Shown: positions 34,301 to 42,645 of the stretch, piece by piece
Position numbering within the stretch: the first letter of the stretch is position 1
Layout: each line of letters opens with the position of its first letter
The notes under the pieces: generated by a model
What the model was told of the DNA's origin: nothing
Database searches by the model: none
Seen by the model: the letters and a program-made list of their open reading frames with translations, nothing else
Assembly: GCA_934444645.1 (NCBI GenBank)
Contig: CAKSCV010000001.1
Span: 210,066-274,065, forward strand
Source of the DNA: an uncultured Eubacteriales bacterium
GTDB taxonomy: Bacteria; Bacillota; Clostridia; Oscillospirales; CAG-382
Reading direction: 5' to 3'
DNA length: 64,000 nucleotides
Position numbers and translations under genes: made by a program

Positions 34301-35878
34301 ACAAAACAAAAAAAATCGCGTACCGGTCTTACCAAAAAGAATGCCGCATACTCAATTATCAATCGTATTGTAACGCTTGTATGCAATTTTATCTGCCGAA
34401 GCGTGTTTATAAATATTTTAGGAAGTGAATATCTGGGTGCCGGCGGTATGTTCGGCAATGTTTTCGCTGTTCTGTCGCTCGCCGAGCTTGGTTTTGGCGA
34501 AGCGGTGTCTCAATCGCTCTATAAGCCGCTTGCAGAGAATGACACAGAAAGCATCTGCCGAATCATGCGCTATTTTGCAAAAGTATATCGCATGATCGGA
34601 CTTGTAACACTCGCGTTATGTACGGCGTTTATGCCGCTTATGCCGCTGCTTTTTTCGGATATTGAAAAAATCGAACGCTATGGTGCTGTCTATCTTCTTT
34701 TTGCAGTGCATCAGGTTTTAAGCTATTATTTTGCCCCCAAAAGGGCACTTGTCATGTGTGACCAACGGATGTACGCCATCATGGCATTTCACACGGTTTC
34801 ATCGGTATTGATGACGATGGCGCAGGTCGTGTTTTTGTATCTTACGAACAGCTATCTTATCTATATCTTCCTGCGTATATTCTTTTTGGCACTGGATGGT
34901 TTTGCGGTCAATGCCTATGCCGACCGCGTCTATCCGTTTCTTGTAAAATGTGCGCAAAATACGGCTCTCCCGGTAAACACGGCTTACAAAGCACATGTTT
35001 GGAAAAGCACTCGATCACTGATTCTGCACCGAATCGGCGGTGTTATCAATTCCTCTACCGACAGCATTTTGATCTCTTCGCATTTGGGACTTGCGCACAT
35101 GGGCGTGTTTTCCAACTATTCGCTCATCATCCATTCGCTTGGCAGCTTTGTGGCGTTAGCGGTAGGTGCGGCATCGGCCAGTATCGGCAATTTGGGTGTC
35201 ACAGAAAGCAACGAAAAGAGCATACGTGTTCTGCGCCTTATCAGCTTTGGAAATTTTGTGCTTCTTACCAACTGTTCGGCGTTACTTGTGAATTTGATCG
35301 GTTCCTTTGTCACGCTTTGGATCGGCGCGGAGCATTGTTTCGGCATGGCGGAAACGGCAGTCATTATCGCGTGCTTTTATATGTCCTACATCCGTGACCC
35401 GGTGCAGATCTATTTGCACAGTTACGGGGTTTTCAAAAGTACGGGATACCTGTATCTCGCGCGCGGCATCTTGAATCTTGCGCTGTCACTTGTGTTTGTC
35501 AAGCGTTTCGGCGCAGTCGGCGTATTTGCCGGAACGCTCGTTTCAACGGCTGTAACAGCTTTTTTCTTTGAGCCGCCTTTGTTGTTTCGTTCGGCGTTTG
35601 GCGTGAGTCCAAAGGGTTTTATGAAGGAATATTTTTTCTATCCTGTGGCAACATTTTTGATTTGCGCTGCAACATGGCTTGCTGTATGCAGAATAGAAGT
35701 AGGCAATTTCGTTGATTTGGCGGGTAAGGGCGCAGCGGTTTTTTGCATCTGCAATTTTTTCATTATTTTGTTTTATGGAGGGTCAGAGCGATTCAAAGCC
35801 TTCTTAAACCTAATGTTCCGAAAAGGCATAAAAAAGCGGCAGGAAGCCCTGCCGCCTTGTAAAGAAACTCTTAATTAA
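34298..35878 (+). CDS. Polysaccharide/lipid flippase (Wzx/MATE-like)
   Basis: A 526-aa membrane protein with about 12-14 helices, of the oligosaccharide flippase or lipopolysaccharide-exporter family. The N terminus KNAAYSIINRIVTLVCNFICRSVFINILGSEYLGAGGMFGNVFAVLSLAELGFGEAVSQ is typical. It would flip lipid-linked sugar units for a surface polymer. The TTG at 34298 is preferred: GGAGGG ends 8 nt upstream, and the frame's ATG at 34280 lies in the terminator arm with no site. No transferase cluster accompanies it. Its 3' end overlaps convergent gapA by 4 bp and contains the gapA terminator. Confidence 0.85.
   Translation: MTKQKKSRTGLTKKNAAYSIINRIVTLVCNFICRSVFINILGSEYLGAGGMFGNVFAVLSLAELGFGEAVSQSLYKPLAENDTESICRIMRYFAKVYRMIGLVTLALCTAFMPLMPLLFSDIEKIERYGAVYLLFAVHQVLSYYFAPKRALVMCDQRMYAIMAFHTVSSVLMTMAQVVFLYLTNSYLIYIFLRIFFLALDGFAVNAYADRVYPFLVKCAQNTALPVNTAYKAHVWKSTRSLILHRIGGVINSSTDSILISSHLGLAHMGVFSNYSLIIHSLGSFVALAVGAASASIGNLGVTESNEKSIRVLRLISFGNFVLLTNCSALLVNLIGSFVTLWIGAEHCFGMAETAVIIACFYMSYIRDPVQIYLHSYGVFKSTGYLYLARGILNLALSLVFVKRFGAVGVFAGTLVSTAVTAFFFEPPLLFRSAFGVSPKGFMKEYFFYPVATFLICAATWLAVCRIEVGNFVDLAGKGAAVFCICNFFIILFYGGSERFKAFLNLMFRKGIKKRQEALPPCKETLN
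35829..35855 (-). terminator. gapA terminator embedded in the flippase coding end
   Basis: Read on the minus strand: GCGGCAGG, loop GCTT, CCTGCCGC, then TTTTTTA. It lies 20 bp beyond the gapA stop and entirely inside the opposing gene's final codons. Confidence 0.88.
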
Positions 35879-36930
35879 AGCTCAGCGAAGTACTTGATCG
35901 TACGAACCATCTGGCTGGTGTAGGAGTTTTCGTTGTCGTACCAGGAAACGACCTGTACCTGATAGGTGTCGTCGTCGATCTTGGCAACCATGGTCTGGGT
36001 AGCGTCGAAGAGGGAACCGAAACGCATACCGATGACATCGGAGGAAACGATCATGTCTTCGTTGTAGCCGAAGGATTCGTTCGCAGCAGCCTTCATAGCA
36101 GCATTAATACCTTCAGCCGTGATATCCTTACCCTTAACAACAGCAACGAGGATGGTGGTGGAGCCGGTGCAGGTCGGTACTCTCTGAGCAGAACCGATGA
36201 GCTTGCCGTTGAGTTCCGGAATAACAAGACCGATAGCTTTTGCAGCGCCGGTGGTGTTCGGAACGATGTTCTGAGCAGCAGCTCTTGCACGTCTGAGGTC
36301 GCCCTTTCTGTGCGGACCGTCGAGAACCATCTGGTCGCCGGTGTAAGCATGAACGGTGGTCATGATACCGCTTTGAATCGGAGCGTAGTCGTTGAGTGCC
36401 TTAGCCATGGGAGCGAGGCAGTTGGTGGTGCAGGATGCAGCGGAAATAACCTTGTCATCCTTGGTAAGGGTCTTTTCGTTTACGCTGTAAACGATGGTCG
36501 GAAGATCCTTGCCAGCCGGAGCGGAAATAACAACTTTCTTTGCGCCTGCTTCGATGTGAGCCATGGACTTTTCTTTCGAGCAGTAGAAACCGGTGCATTC
36601 GAGAACGACATCAACACCGATCTTGCCCCACGGAAGATCGCTTGCCTTCGGCATAGCGTAAATGGTGATTTCCTTGCCGTCTACCGTGATGGAACCCGGC
36701 GTAACAACGGTCTTGCCGTCTTCGGCGAGAACCGGTTCCTTGGAAGTTACGGTGTGACCCATAGCAACATAGTTACCCTGAGCAGTATCGTACTTTAAGA
36801 GGTGAGCGAGCATCTTCGGGCTGGTGAGGTCGTTGATAGCAACAACTTCGTAGCCTTCAGCACCGAACATCTGACGGAATGCGAGACGACCGATACGGCC
36901 GAAACCGTTAATGGCAACTTTTACGGACAT
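35875..36930 (-). CDS. gapA: Glyceraldehyde-3-phosphate dehydrogenase
   Basis: Glycolytic NAD-dependent enzyme of 351 aa that oxidises glyceraldehyde 3-phosphate with phosphate. It has VKVAINGFGRIGRLAFRQMF for NAD binding, the catalytic signature ISAASCTTNCLAPMAKALND, and HAYTGDQMVLDGPHRKGDLRRARAA. It is slightly longer than the usual 335 aa through small loops. GGAGGAATTAAAA sets the ATG at 36930. Codons are strongly biased to a preferred set, consistent with high expression. Single gene with its own promoter and terminator. Confidence 0.97.
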   Translation of the reverse strand: MSVKVAINGFGRIGRLAFRQMFGAEGYEVVAINDLTSPKMLAHLLKYDTAQGNYVAMGHTVTSKEPVLAEDGKTVVTPGSITVDGKEITIYAMPKASDLPWGKIGVDVVLECTGFYCSKEKSMAHIEAGAKKVVISAPAGKDLPTIVYSVNEKTLTKDDKVISAASCTTNCLAPMAKALNDYAPIQSGIMTTVHAYTGDQMVLDGPHRKGDLRRARAAAQNIVPNTTGAAKAIGLVIPELNGKLIGSAQRVPTCTGSTTILVAVVKGKDITAEGINAAMKAAANESFGYNEDMIVSSDVIGMRFGSLFDATQTMVAKIDDDTYQVQVVSWYDNENSYTSQMVRTIKYFAEL

Positions 36931-36981
36931 TTTTAATTCCTCCAAATAAAATATTTATGGTTATTTTATCCATACATCTTT

Positions 36982-37010
36982 ATTTTAATACAAACGCGAG
37001 CGATTTGCAA
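36982..37010 (-). promoter_or_regulatory. Promoter of gapA
   Basis: Minus strand TTGCAA, 17 bp, TAAAAT, about 50 nt before the start. Confidence 0.65.
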
Positions 37011-37098
37011 GAGAGTTTAGCAAAATTTTCACATTTTTAATAAATTTGGTGATTATGCTTGATTCTGTGCATTTGTATAAGGCTGCATTGTGCACAAT

Positions 37099-37842
37099 TT
37101 AACATGTAATCCCACCGTCAACCGCCAAAACCTGACCGGTGATATACCCGGAATCCTCATGCGCCAAAAACGCTGCGGCGTGTGCCACCTCGTACGGCTT
37201 CCCGATGCGGCCGACCGGGATCTCTTCAATGAATGCGGCGGTGTCCTCCGGCGAAACATTGCGGTTCATGGGCGTATCGATAAAGCCGGGTGCCAGTGCG
37301 TTGACCGTTATTCCGGAGAGTGCAAGCTCTTTGGCAAGTGCTTTGGTGAAGCCGATCAGAGCCGCTTTGGAGGCAGAGTAGGGAACTTCACAAGACGCAC
37401 CGCAAATGCCCCACATCGAAGAAATATGGATGATGCGTCCCCATTTTTGCGCTACCATGGCACAAAGCGCACGTTTGGAGCACAGATAGGCGGAATCCAT
37501 ATTGACGGCAAACATATGCCGCCAATCGGTTTCGGTCACATCGCAAAGCATTTTGATCTGCGAAATTCCGGCATTGTTGATGAGAATATCCACCTGCCCG
37601 AACGCAGCTTCTGCTTGTGCAAACAGTGATTCCACCGCATTTGCGTCGCTAACATCCGCGCACACGCATAGAACCTGTGCACTGTTTTGCTTGAGTGTTT
37701 CAGCAAGTGCCAGTGCCTGCTTTTCGCTTGTACGGTAGTTGAGGACGATGTTATAGCCAAGCGCGGCAAACTTTTCGGCACAGGCCGCACCGATTCCGCG
37801 CGCCGCACCGGTGATCAAAACGGTTTTTCTCGTGTTTTTCAT
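37099..37842 (-). CDS. Short-chain dehydrogenase/reductase (FabG-like)
   Basis: A 247-aa classical SDR. The cofactor site is VLITGAARGIGAACAEKFAALGYNIVLNYR (Arg suggests NADPH), with ILINNAG, the catalytic Ser in IIHISSMWG, and YSASKAALIGFTKALAKE carrying the Tyr-Lys pair. The end, GYITGQVLAVDGGI, is typical of 3-oxoacyl-ACP reductases, but here it lies outside any fatty-acid cluster, so the substrate is uncertain. It overlaps the tatD stop by 4 nt and is the last gene of the ten-gene unit. Confidence 0.9.
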   Translation of the reverse strand: MKNTRKTVLITGAARGIGAACAEKFAALGYNIVLNYRTSEKQALALAETLKQNSAQVLCVCADVSDANAVESLFAQAEAAFGQVDILINNAGISQIKMLCDVTETDWRHMFAVNMDSAYLCSKRALCAMVAQKWGRIIHISSMWGICGASCEVPYSASKAALIGFTKALAKELALSGITVNALAPGFIDTPMNRNVSPEDTAAFIEEIPVGRIGKPYEVAHAAAFLAHEDSGYITGQVLAVDGGITC

Positions 37843-38666
37843 ATTTCGACCGACTTTCTCAAAACCTTTCCGGTTTCATCGATTCGGTAAAAACGGCAGG
37901 CGTTGCGGTAGGTCAGTTCACAGAACTCTTCCCGTGAAATGCCCAAGCAATCGGACGCCTTTTCGGCGGTATACAGCATATAATCCGAGCGGTTCAGCTT
38001 GCCGCGGAAGGGAACAGGCGCAAGATACGGGCAATCTGTCTCCATGAGAATGCGCTCTCTTGCGTCGGGCGCAAGCTCGTCAAGCCGCGTAACGATATCG
38101 ACAATTTTCTTTGCGTTATTAAAGGTCAAAACGCCGTTGACCGAAATACAATATCCCATTTTCAGGACCTGCTTTGCCATTTCAAAGCTGCCGCTGAAGC
38201 TGTGAACCACACCGGTGACCGACGGATAGCGTGCAAGAATATCGAAAGTATCCTCGTGTGCTTCTCTGTCGTGAATGACCACCGGGACATCTAACTTTGC
38301 AGCGAGCTGCATTTGGGCGTCAAAGCAGAGCTTTTGTTCCTTTTTGTCTTCTTTGCCGTAGTGGTAATCAAGTCCGATTTCACCGATTGCCACGACTTTT
38401 TCGCAAGAGCGGTACAGGCTTTCGAGCTGTTGTAGCCAATCTGCGTTCTGCATATCGCGCACCGCGTCGGACGGGTGCACACCGACAGAAGAGTAGACAA
38501 AATCGTGTGTTTCGGCAAGACGCACAGAAGCCCTGCTTGTGGCAAGGCTTGAGGCGATATTGGTGATTTTTTCGACGCCGCTTGCGTGAACCTCGGCAAG
38601 GATCCGTTCGGTTTCACCGTCAAAGTGTGCGTCGTCATAGTGAGCGTGTGAGTCGAATAAATGCAT
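37839..38666 (-). CDS. tatD: TatD family metal-dependent hydrolase/DNase
   Basis: A 275-aa TIM-barrel hydrolase. Metal ligands: LFDSHAHYDDAHF, AIGEIGLDYHYG, PVVIHDREAHEDT, TGVVHSFSGS, and ILMETDCPYLAP. The family has 3'-5' exonuclease activity in DNA repair or turnover. The inner ATG at 38666 is preferred, since ATAAGG lies 7 nt before it; the outer ATG at 38672 abuts that site. It is directly after metG, an arrangement common in Firmicutes. Confidence 0.93.
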   Translation of the reverse strand: MHLFDSHAHYDDAHFDGETERILAEVHASGVEKITNIASSLATSRASVRLAETHDFVYSSVGVHPSDAVRDMQNADWLQQLESLYRSCEKVVAIGEIGLDYHYGKEDKKEQKLCFDAQMQLAAKLDVPVVIHDREAHEDTFDILARYPSVTGVVHSFSGSFEMAKQVLKMGYCISVNGVLTFNNAKKIVDIVTRLDELAPDARERILMETDCPYLAPVPFRGKLNRSDYMLYTAEKASDCLGISREEFCELTYRNACRFYRIDETGKVLRKSVEI

Positions 38667-38675
38667 AGGCATACC

Positions 38676-40652
38676 TTATCGAATCACCGTGCCGGGCCTT
38701 ACCGAATCGTCTAAGAACGATACGACAATGCCGTTTTCCGTGCCGGCAGCAAGCAGCATACCGTTGCTTTCCACGCCGCGTAGTTTTGCCGGCTTTAAGT
38801 TAGAGACGAGTATGACCTTTTTTCCGATCAGCTCCTCCGGCTTGTAGCTTGCGGCAATGCCCGAAACGATCTGACGTTTGCCTTCGCCGTCGTCGGCAAT
38901 AATCTTTAACAACTTATCGGATTTCGGCACGGGTTCACATTCGAGAATCTGCGCGCAGATCAGGCGAACCTTGAGAAAATCTTCAATGCCGATTTCGGTA
39001 ATTTCCGGCTCTTCGGCTTTCTTTTCATCTTTCTTGGCAGCCTTATCAGCCTTTTCGGCGGCTTTGCGGTCAGCCTCTAATTTTGCCATGAATTCCTTTT
39101 CGTCGATACGCATAAAGAGGGGCGTCGGCGCGGGATTGACACGGCTGCCGTCGGCATATTCGTGTCCGAATTCGGAAGCACTTTTCCAATTTTCAAGTGA
39201 CAGCTTTTCGGCGTTTTCGGGATGCGTTAATTCGCTCATGATCTTTTCAGCCGATTCCGGAATAAACGGATAGAGCATAACGGCGCAAACACGAATACCT
39301 TCGATAAGGTTATACAGTACCGTTCCGAGACGCTCCTTCTTGGTTTCATCCTTGGCGAGTGCCCACGGCATGGTTTCGTCGATATACTTGTTTAAGCGGC
39401 GTAAAACCGTCATAATTTCATCGGTTGCTTCGGCAATGTGGAGCGTTTCCATTTTTTCCGTTGTGCGCGCGAAGCCGTCGCAGATGACCGAAACCAATTC
39501 CTCGTCGAGCGGCTCTTTGCAGGTCGGCTTTTGAATGACGCCGTCAAAATATTTATTGACCATGGCAACCGTGCGGTTGACAAGATTTCCTAAAGTATTG
39601 ACAAGGTCGGCGTTGATTTTGGAAACAAGCATTTCGTAGGTAATGCTTCCGTCGTTCAAGAACGGCATTTCCGCCAGCACATAGTAGCGCACCGCGTCGG
39701 TGCCTAAAAGATCGGCAAGATAGTCGGCATACATAACGTTTCCGCGCGATTTGGACATTTTATCCATACCGGAAAGCAGCCACGGGTGACCAAAGATCTG
39801 CTTGGGCAGCGGCTCGCCGAGTGCCATCAGAATGACCGGCCAATAAATCGTGTGGAAGCGGAGAATATCCTTGCCGATGATCTGCAGGTCTGCCGGCCAG
39901 TATTTTTTATAAAGCTCACCCTTTTCGTCAATGTCATAGCCGAGTGCCGTGATATAGTTGGAGAGCGCATCGATCCAAACATAAATGACGTGACCGGGAT
40001 CAAATTCCACCGGAACGCCCCAGGTGAAGGTTGAACGGGATACGCAAAGATCTTGAACTCCGGGCTTGATGAAGTTGTTGATCATCTCTTTTTTGCGTGC
40101 TTCGGGCATAATAAAATTCGGATGGCTTTCGATATAGTCTTCTAACTTCTTCTGATACTTGGAGAGCTTTAAAAAATAAGCGGCCTCCTTGGCTTTTTTA
40201 ACTTCTCTGCCGCAATCGGGACATTTGCCGTCGGCGGCTTGTGTTTCTGTCCAGAAGGATTCGCAGGGCGTGCAATACCAGCCCTCGTATTCGCCTTTAT
40301 AGATATCGCCTTGGTCATAGAGCTTCTTGAAAATGTGCTGAACGGCCTTGACATGATAATCGTCTGTCGTGCGGATGAACTTGTCGTAGCTGATGTTCAT
40401 GCGCTTCCAGATACCCTTTAATTCGTTTGTAATGTTATCCACATAATCCTGCGGCGAAATGCCGGCTTCCTTGGCGGCGTCCTCAATCTTTTGACCGTGC
40501 TCGTCGGTGCCGGTGAGCATGAAAACGTCATAGCCGCACATTCTCTTGTAACGGGCAACACAGTCGGTCAAAATCAGCTCATACGTGTTTCCGATGTGCG
40601 GTTTGCGCGAGGTGTAGGGAATGGCAGTCGTCAGATAGTACTTTTCTTTCAT
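38676..40652 (-). CDS. metG: Methionyl-tRNA synthetase
   Basis: A 658-aa class I synthetase charging initiator and elongator tRNA-Met. The HIGH motif appears as KPHIGNTYE and KMSKS as MDKMSKSRGNV. The zinc knuckle CTPCESFW...CPDCGREV is of the CxxC...CxxC type. After a lysine/alanine-rich linker (KADKAAKKDEKKAEEPE) comes a C-terminal tRNA-binding domain (FLKVRLICAQILECEPVPKSDKLLK), which also mediates dimerisation. AGAAGGAACATAC precedes the ATG; tatD starts only a few bases after its stop. Confidence 0.96.
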   Translation of the reverse strand: MKEKYYLTTAIPYTSRKPHIGNTYELILTDCVARYKRMCGYDVFMLTGTDEHGQKIEDAAKEAGISPQDYVDNITNELKGIWKRMNISYDKFIRTTDDYHVKAVQHIFKKLYDQGDIYKGEYEGWYCTPCESFWTETQAADGKCPDCGREVKKAKEAAYFLKLSKYQKKLEDYIESHPNFIMPEARKKEMINNFIKPGVQDLCVSRSTFTWGVPVEFDPGHVIYVWIDALSNYITALGYDIDEKGELYKKYWPADLQIIGKDILRFHTIYWPVILMALGEPLPKQIFGHPWLLSGMDKMSKSRGNVMYADYLADLLGTDAVRYYVLAEMPFLNDGSITYEMLVSKINADLVNTLGNLVNRTVAMVNKYFDGVIQKPTCKEPLDEELVSVICDGFARTTEKMETLHIAEATDEIMTVLRRLNKYIDETMPWALAKDETKKERLGTVLYNLIEGIRVCAVMLYPFIPESAEKIMSELTHPENAEKLSLENWKSASEFGHEYADGSRVNPAPTPLFMRIDEKEFMAKLEADRKAAEKADKAAKKDEKKAEEPEITEIGIEDFLKVRLICAQILECEPVPKSDKLLKIIADDGEGKRQIVSGIAASYKPEELIGKKVILVSNLKPAKLRGVESNGMLLAAGTENGIVVSFLDDSVRPGTVIR

Positions 40653-40675
40653 GTATGTTCCTTCTTTCGTGATAA

Positions 40676-41503
40676 TTACAAGGTTAAAGGCGGATAATCG
40701 AAAAATGCATCAGCATGGAACCGCACTTGTAAGGTTGCGGTTTGTCTTTTGGCGGCTTCAAAAAAAGCGAGCATTATAAGCGGCAATGTGTAGATCAAAA
40801 ATAAAATGCCGCATGTAAAAAGCGATAGCACAATCAGCGGAAGAAACGCGAAGCACAGGCGTGCATAAGAGCTTTTGACAGGATCCGCTTTCCGTGCAAA
40901 AGCGGCAGCGGAAAAGCATACGGAAAGCCGGGCGGTTTCGTGTCTGATTGCAAAATAAATGCCGGCGAAATAGCGTGAAAAGAAAGCAAAAGCGGCAAAA
41001 AAAACAATGAACAAGCCGGATGAAATCAAAAAATAGCCGAGATCAAAGCCGCCGATATCCGTGTAAAGAAAGTTTTCGTCGTATAACAAAATATCGGCTT
41101 GGGCAACCAAATAAACCGGCAGCGCAAAAACAAGAACGGCTCGCCAAAGAAGCGACCAAAGGAGCGTAAAGCTGCGGCAAAAAGTCCTGCCGCTTCCAAA
41201 GGCACAGAACAAATCCATCACATCCGCTGCTTGTCCATCCGTAATGTGAACAGCGTAAGTCAATACGCCATAGGCAAGAGGTATAACGCATAACACAACG
41301 AAAAGTGCGTATAAAGAATCTAACAGTGCAAAATCGACTTCGGAAAGATATGCGTAACGGCCCAAGAGCGTCACGCAGGCTGCGCCGCCAAAGAGAACGG
41401 CACAAGAAACGGCAAAAAAACCGACAAACACAGAAATATGTGTAAACCAATCGGCATAAAGCTTTTGTTTGGCACATTTTTTGATGGCTTTGATCGGGTT
41501 CAA
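40676..41503 (-). CDS. Uncharacterised multi-pass membrane protein
   Basis: A 275-aa protein I do not recognise. It has about six hydrophobic helices: FVGFFAVSCAVLFGGAACVTLL, LYALFVVLCVIPLAYGVLTYAV, LLWSLLWRAVLVFALPVYLV, YFLISSGLFIVFFAAFAFF, and FLPLIVLSLFTCGILFLIYTLPLIML. A positively charged N terminus (NPIKAIKKCAKQK) precedes them. It has a DUF975-like overall look but no diagnostic motif. The start is TTG at 41503, 6-7 nt after AAAGGAGAA. It sits between pth and metG, spaced for co-transcription. Confidence 0.75.
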   Translation of the reverse strand: MNPIKAIKKCAKQKLYADWFTHISVFVGFFAVSCAVLFGGAACVTLLGRYAYLSEVDFALLDSLYALFVVLCVIPLAYGVLTYAVHITDGQAADVMDLFCAFGSGRTFCRSFTLLWSLLWRAVLVFALPVYLVAQADILLYDENFLYTDIGGFDLGYFLISSGLFIVFFAAFAFFSRYFAGIYFAIRHETARLSVCFSAAAFARKADPVKSSYARLCFAFLPLIVLSLFTCGILFLIYTLPLIMLAFFEAAKRQTATLQVRFHADAFFDYPPLTL

Positions 41504-41558
41504 GGCGTTCTCCTTTCTTTTGCGTATAGTATGTCCGTCTGCCGGAATTTGATGTGGT

Positions 41559-42185
41559 TTAGCCGTTGCAGCGGTTCATAGCCTCGGCAATTTTTCCGTC
41601 CGCAATAAGTGCGGCGGCTTGGCAGACTTTGTCGAATTTCTCGAAGAGAACCGCACGTTCCTCTTGCGAAAAGCCGGATAACACCCAATCGGCAAGCTCT
41701 GTTTCGGGATGCGGTTTTTCGCCGACGCCGATTTTGATGCGCGGAAAATTTTCGCTGCCGGTGTGTGCGATGATGGATTTTATCCCATTGTGACCGCCGG
41801 CACTACCACTCGGACGGATGCGCAGTTTTCCGCAGGGAAGGGAAATATCATCGAAAACAACAAGCACTCGTTCGATCGGGATTTTATAAAAATCCATGGC
41901 CGGACGTACCGCTTCGCCGGAATTGTTCATAAAGGTTTGCGGCAGGAGAAACAGCGTTCGGTGCGTACCGAGCATCGCTTCGCCGCAGAGGGCATTGAAA
42001 CGGGATTTTGCTATTTCAAAATTCAGCTTCTGCGCCATATAGGAAAGCGCCAAAAAGCCGGTATTATGGCGGGTATACCGATATTTATCGCCAGGATTTC
42101 CGAGTCCGACGACCATAAAATCGATCGGTGCTGCCGGCGTTTTTTCGGTTTCGATTTGTTTGAAAAGGGAAAAGAGCTTGTCCAT
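41559..42185 (-). CDS. pth: Peptidyl-tRNA hydrolase
   Basis: A 208-aa enzyme that frees tRNA from stalled peptidyl-tRNA. Marks: MVVGLGNPGDKYRYTRHNTGF with the catalytic His, LLPQTFMNNSGEAV, VFDDISLPCGKLRIRPSGSAGGHNGIKSI with the active-site Asp and second His. An N-terminal extension of about 22 residues (KLFSLFKQIETEKTPAAP) precedes the core. AAAGGAAGCGTAAC precedes the ATG. Confidence 0.95.
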   Translation of the reverse strand: MDKLFSLFKQIETEKTPAAPIDFMVVGLGNPGDKYRYTRHNTGFLALSYMAQKLNFEIAKSRFNALCGEAMLGTHRTLFLLPQTFMNNSGEAVRPAMDFYKIPIERVLVVFDDISLPCGKLRIRPSGSAGGHNGIKSIIAHTGSENFPRIKIGVGEKPHPETELADWVLSGFSQEERAVLFEKFDKVCQAAALIADGKIAEAMNRCNG

Positions 42186-42186
42186 G

Positions 42187-42645
42187 TTACGCTTCCTTTG
42201 TATGATTGTCGGTTTCGTCGCCCGAATACCCGTTCATTCCGCTTTTCGTGTCAAAAGCCGCTAAAAACAGCTCTTTGGCGCGTAAAACACGACCTGTCAA
42301 ATACAAATATCCCATCAGAGCTTCAAACCCGGTTGCACGGCGGTATTGAATCGCATCGCCGTGCTTGGGCGTGAAATGCGTTTTTGCATTGCGGCCTCGG
42401 CGGAAAATGTCGGCTTCTTCTTCCGAGAAAAGCGGCTCAATATGAGCGACCGCGTCGCTTTGCGCTTCACAGGTAACAAAGCGGCGCGAGGCGGTTACAA
42501 GCTCGCCCGGCTTGGTCTTTCCGCTTGTTTTGAGCAGATATTCGCGCGTAAACAGCTCCAAAACCACATCTCCCATATAGGCAAAATTCAAAATACTGTA
42601 ATGACGCAGATCATGCGCAAAGAGAAGCGTTAAATTTTCTTCCAT
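42187..42645 (-). CDS. mrnC: Mini-ribonuclease III
   Basis: A 152-aa RNase III catalytic domain without a dsRNA-binding domain, as in MrnC, which matures 23S rRNA ends. Key residues lie in FAYMGDVVLELFTREYLL (Asp) and AIQYRRATGFEALMGYLYLTGR (Glu). It overlaps the cysS end by 16 nt; cysS-mrnC adjacency is standard in Firmicutes. GGAAGGTCCGAA precedes the ATG. Confidence 0.94.
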   Translation of the reverse strand: MEENLTLLFAHDLRHYSILNFAYMGDVVLELFTREYLLKTSGKTKPGELVTASRRFVTCEAQSDAVAHIEPLFSEEEADIFRRGRNAKTHFTPKHGDAIQYRRATGFEALMGYLYLTGRVLRAKELFLAAFDTKSGMNGYSGDETDNHTKEA

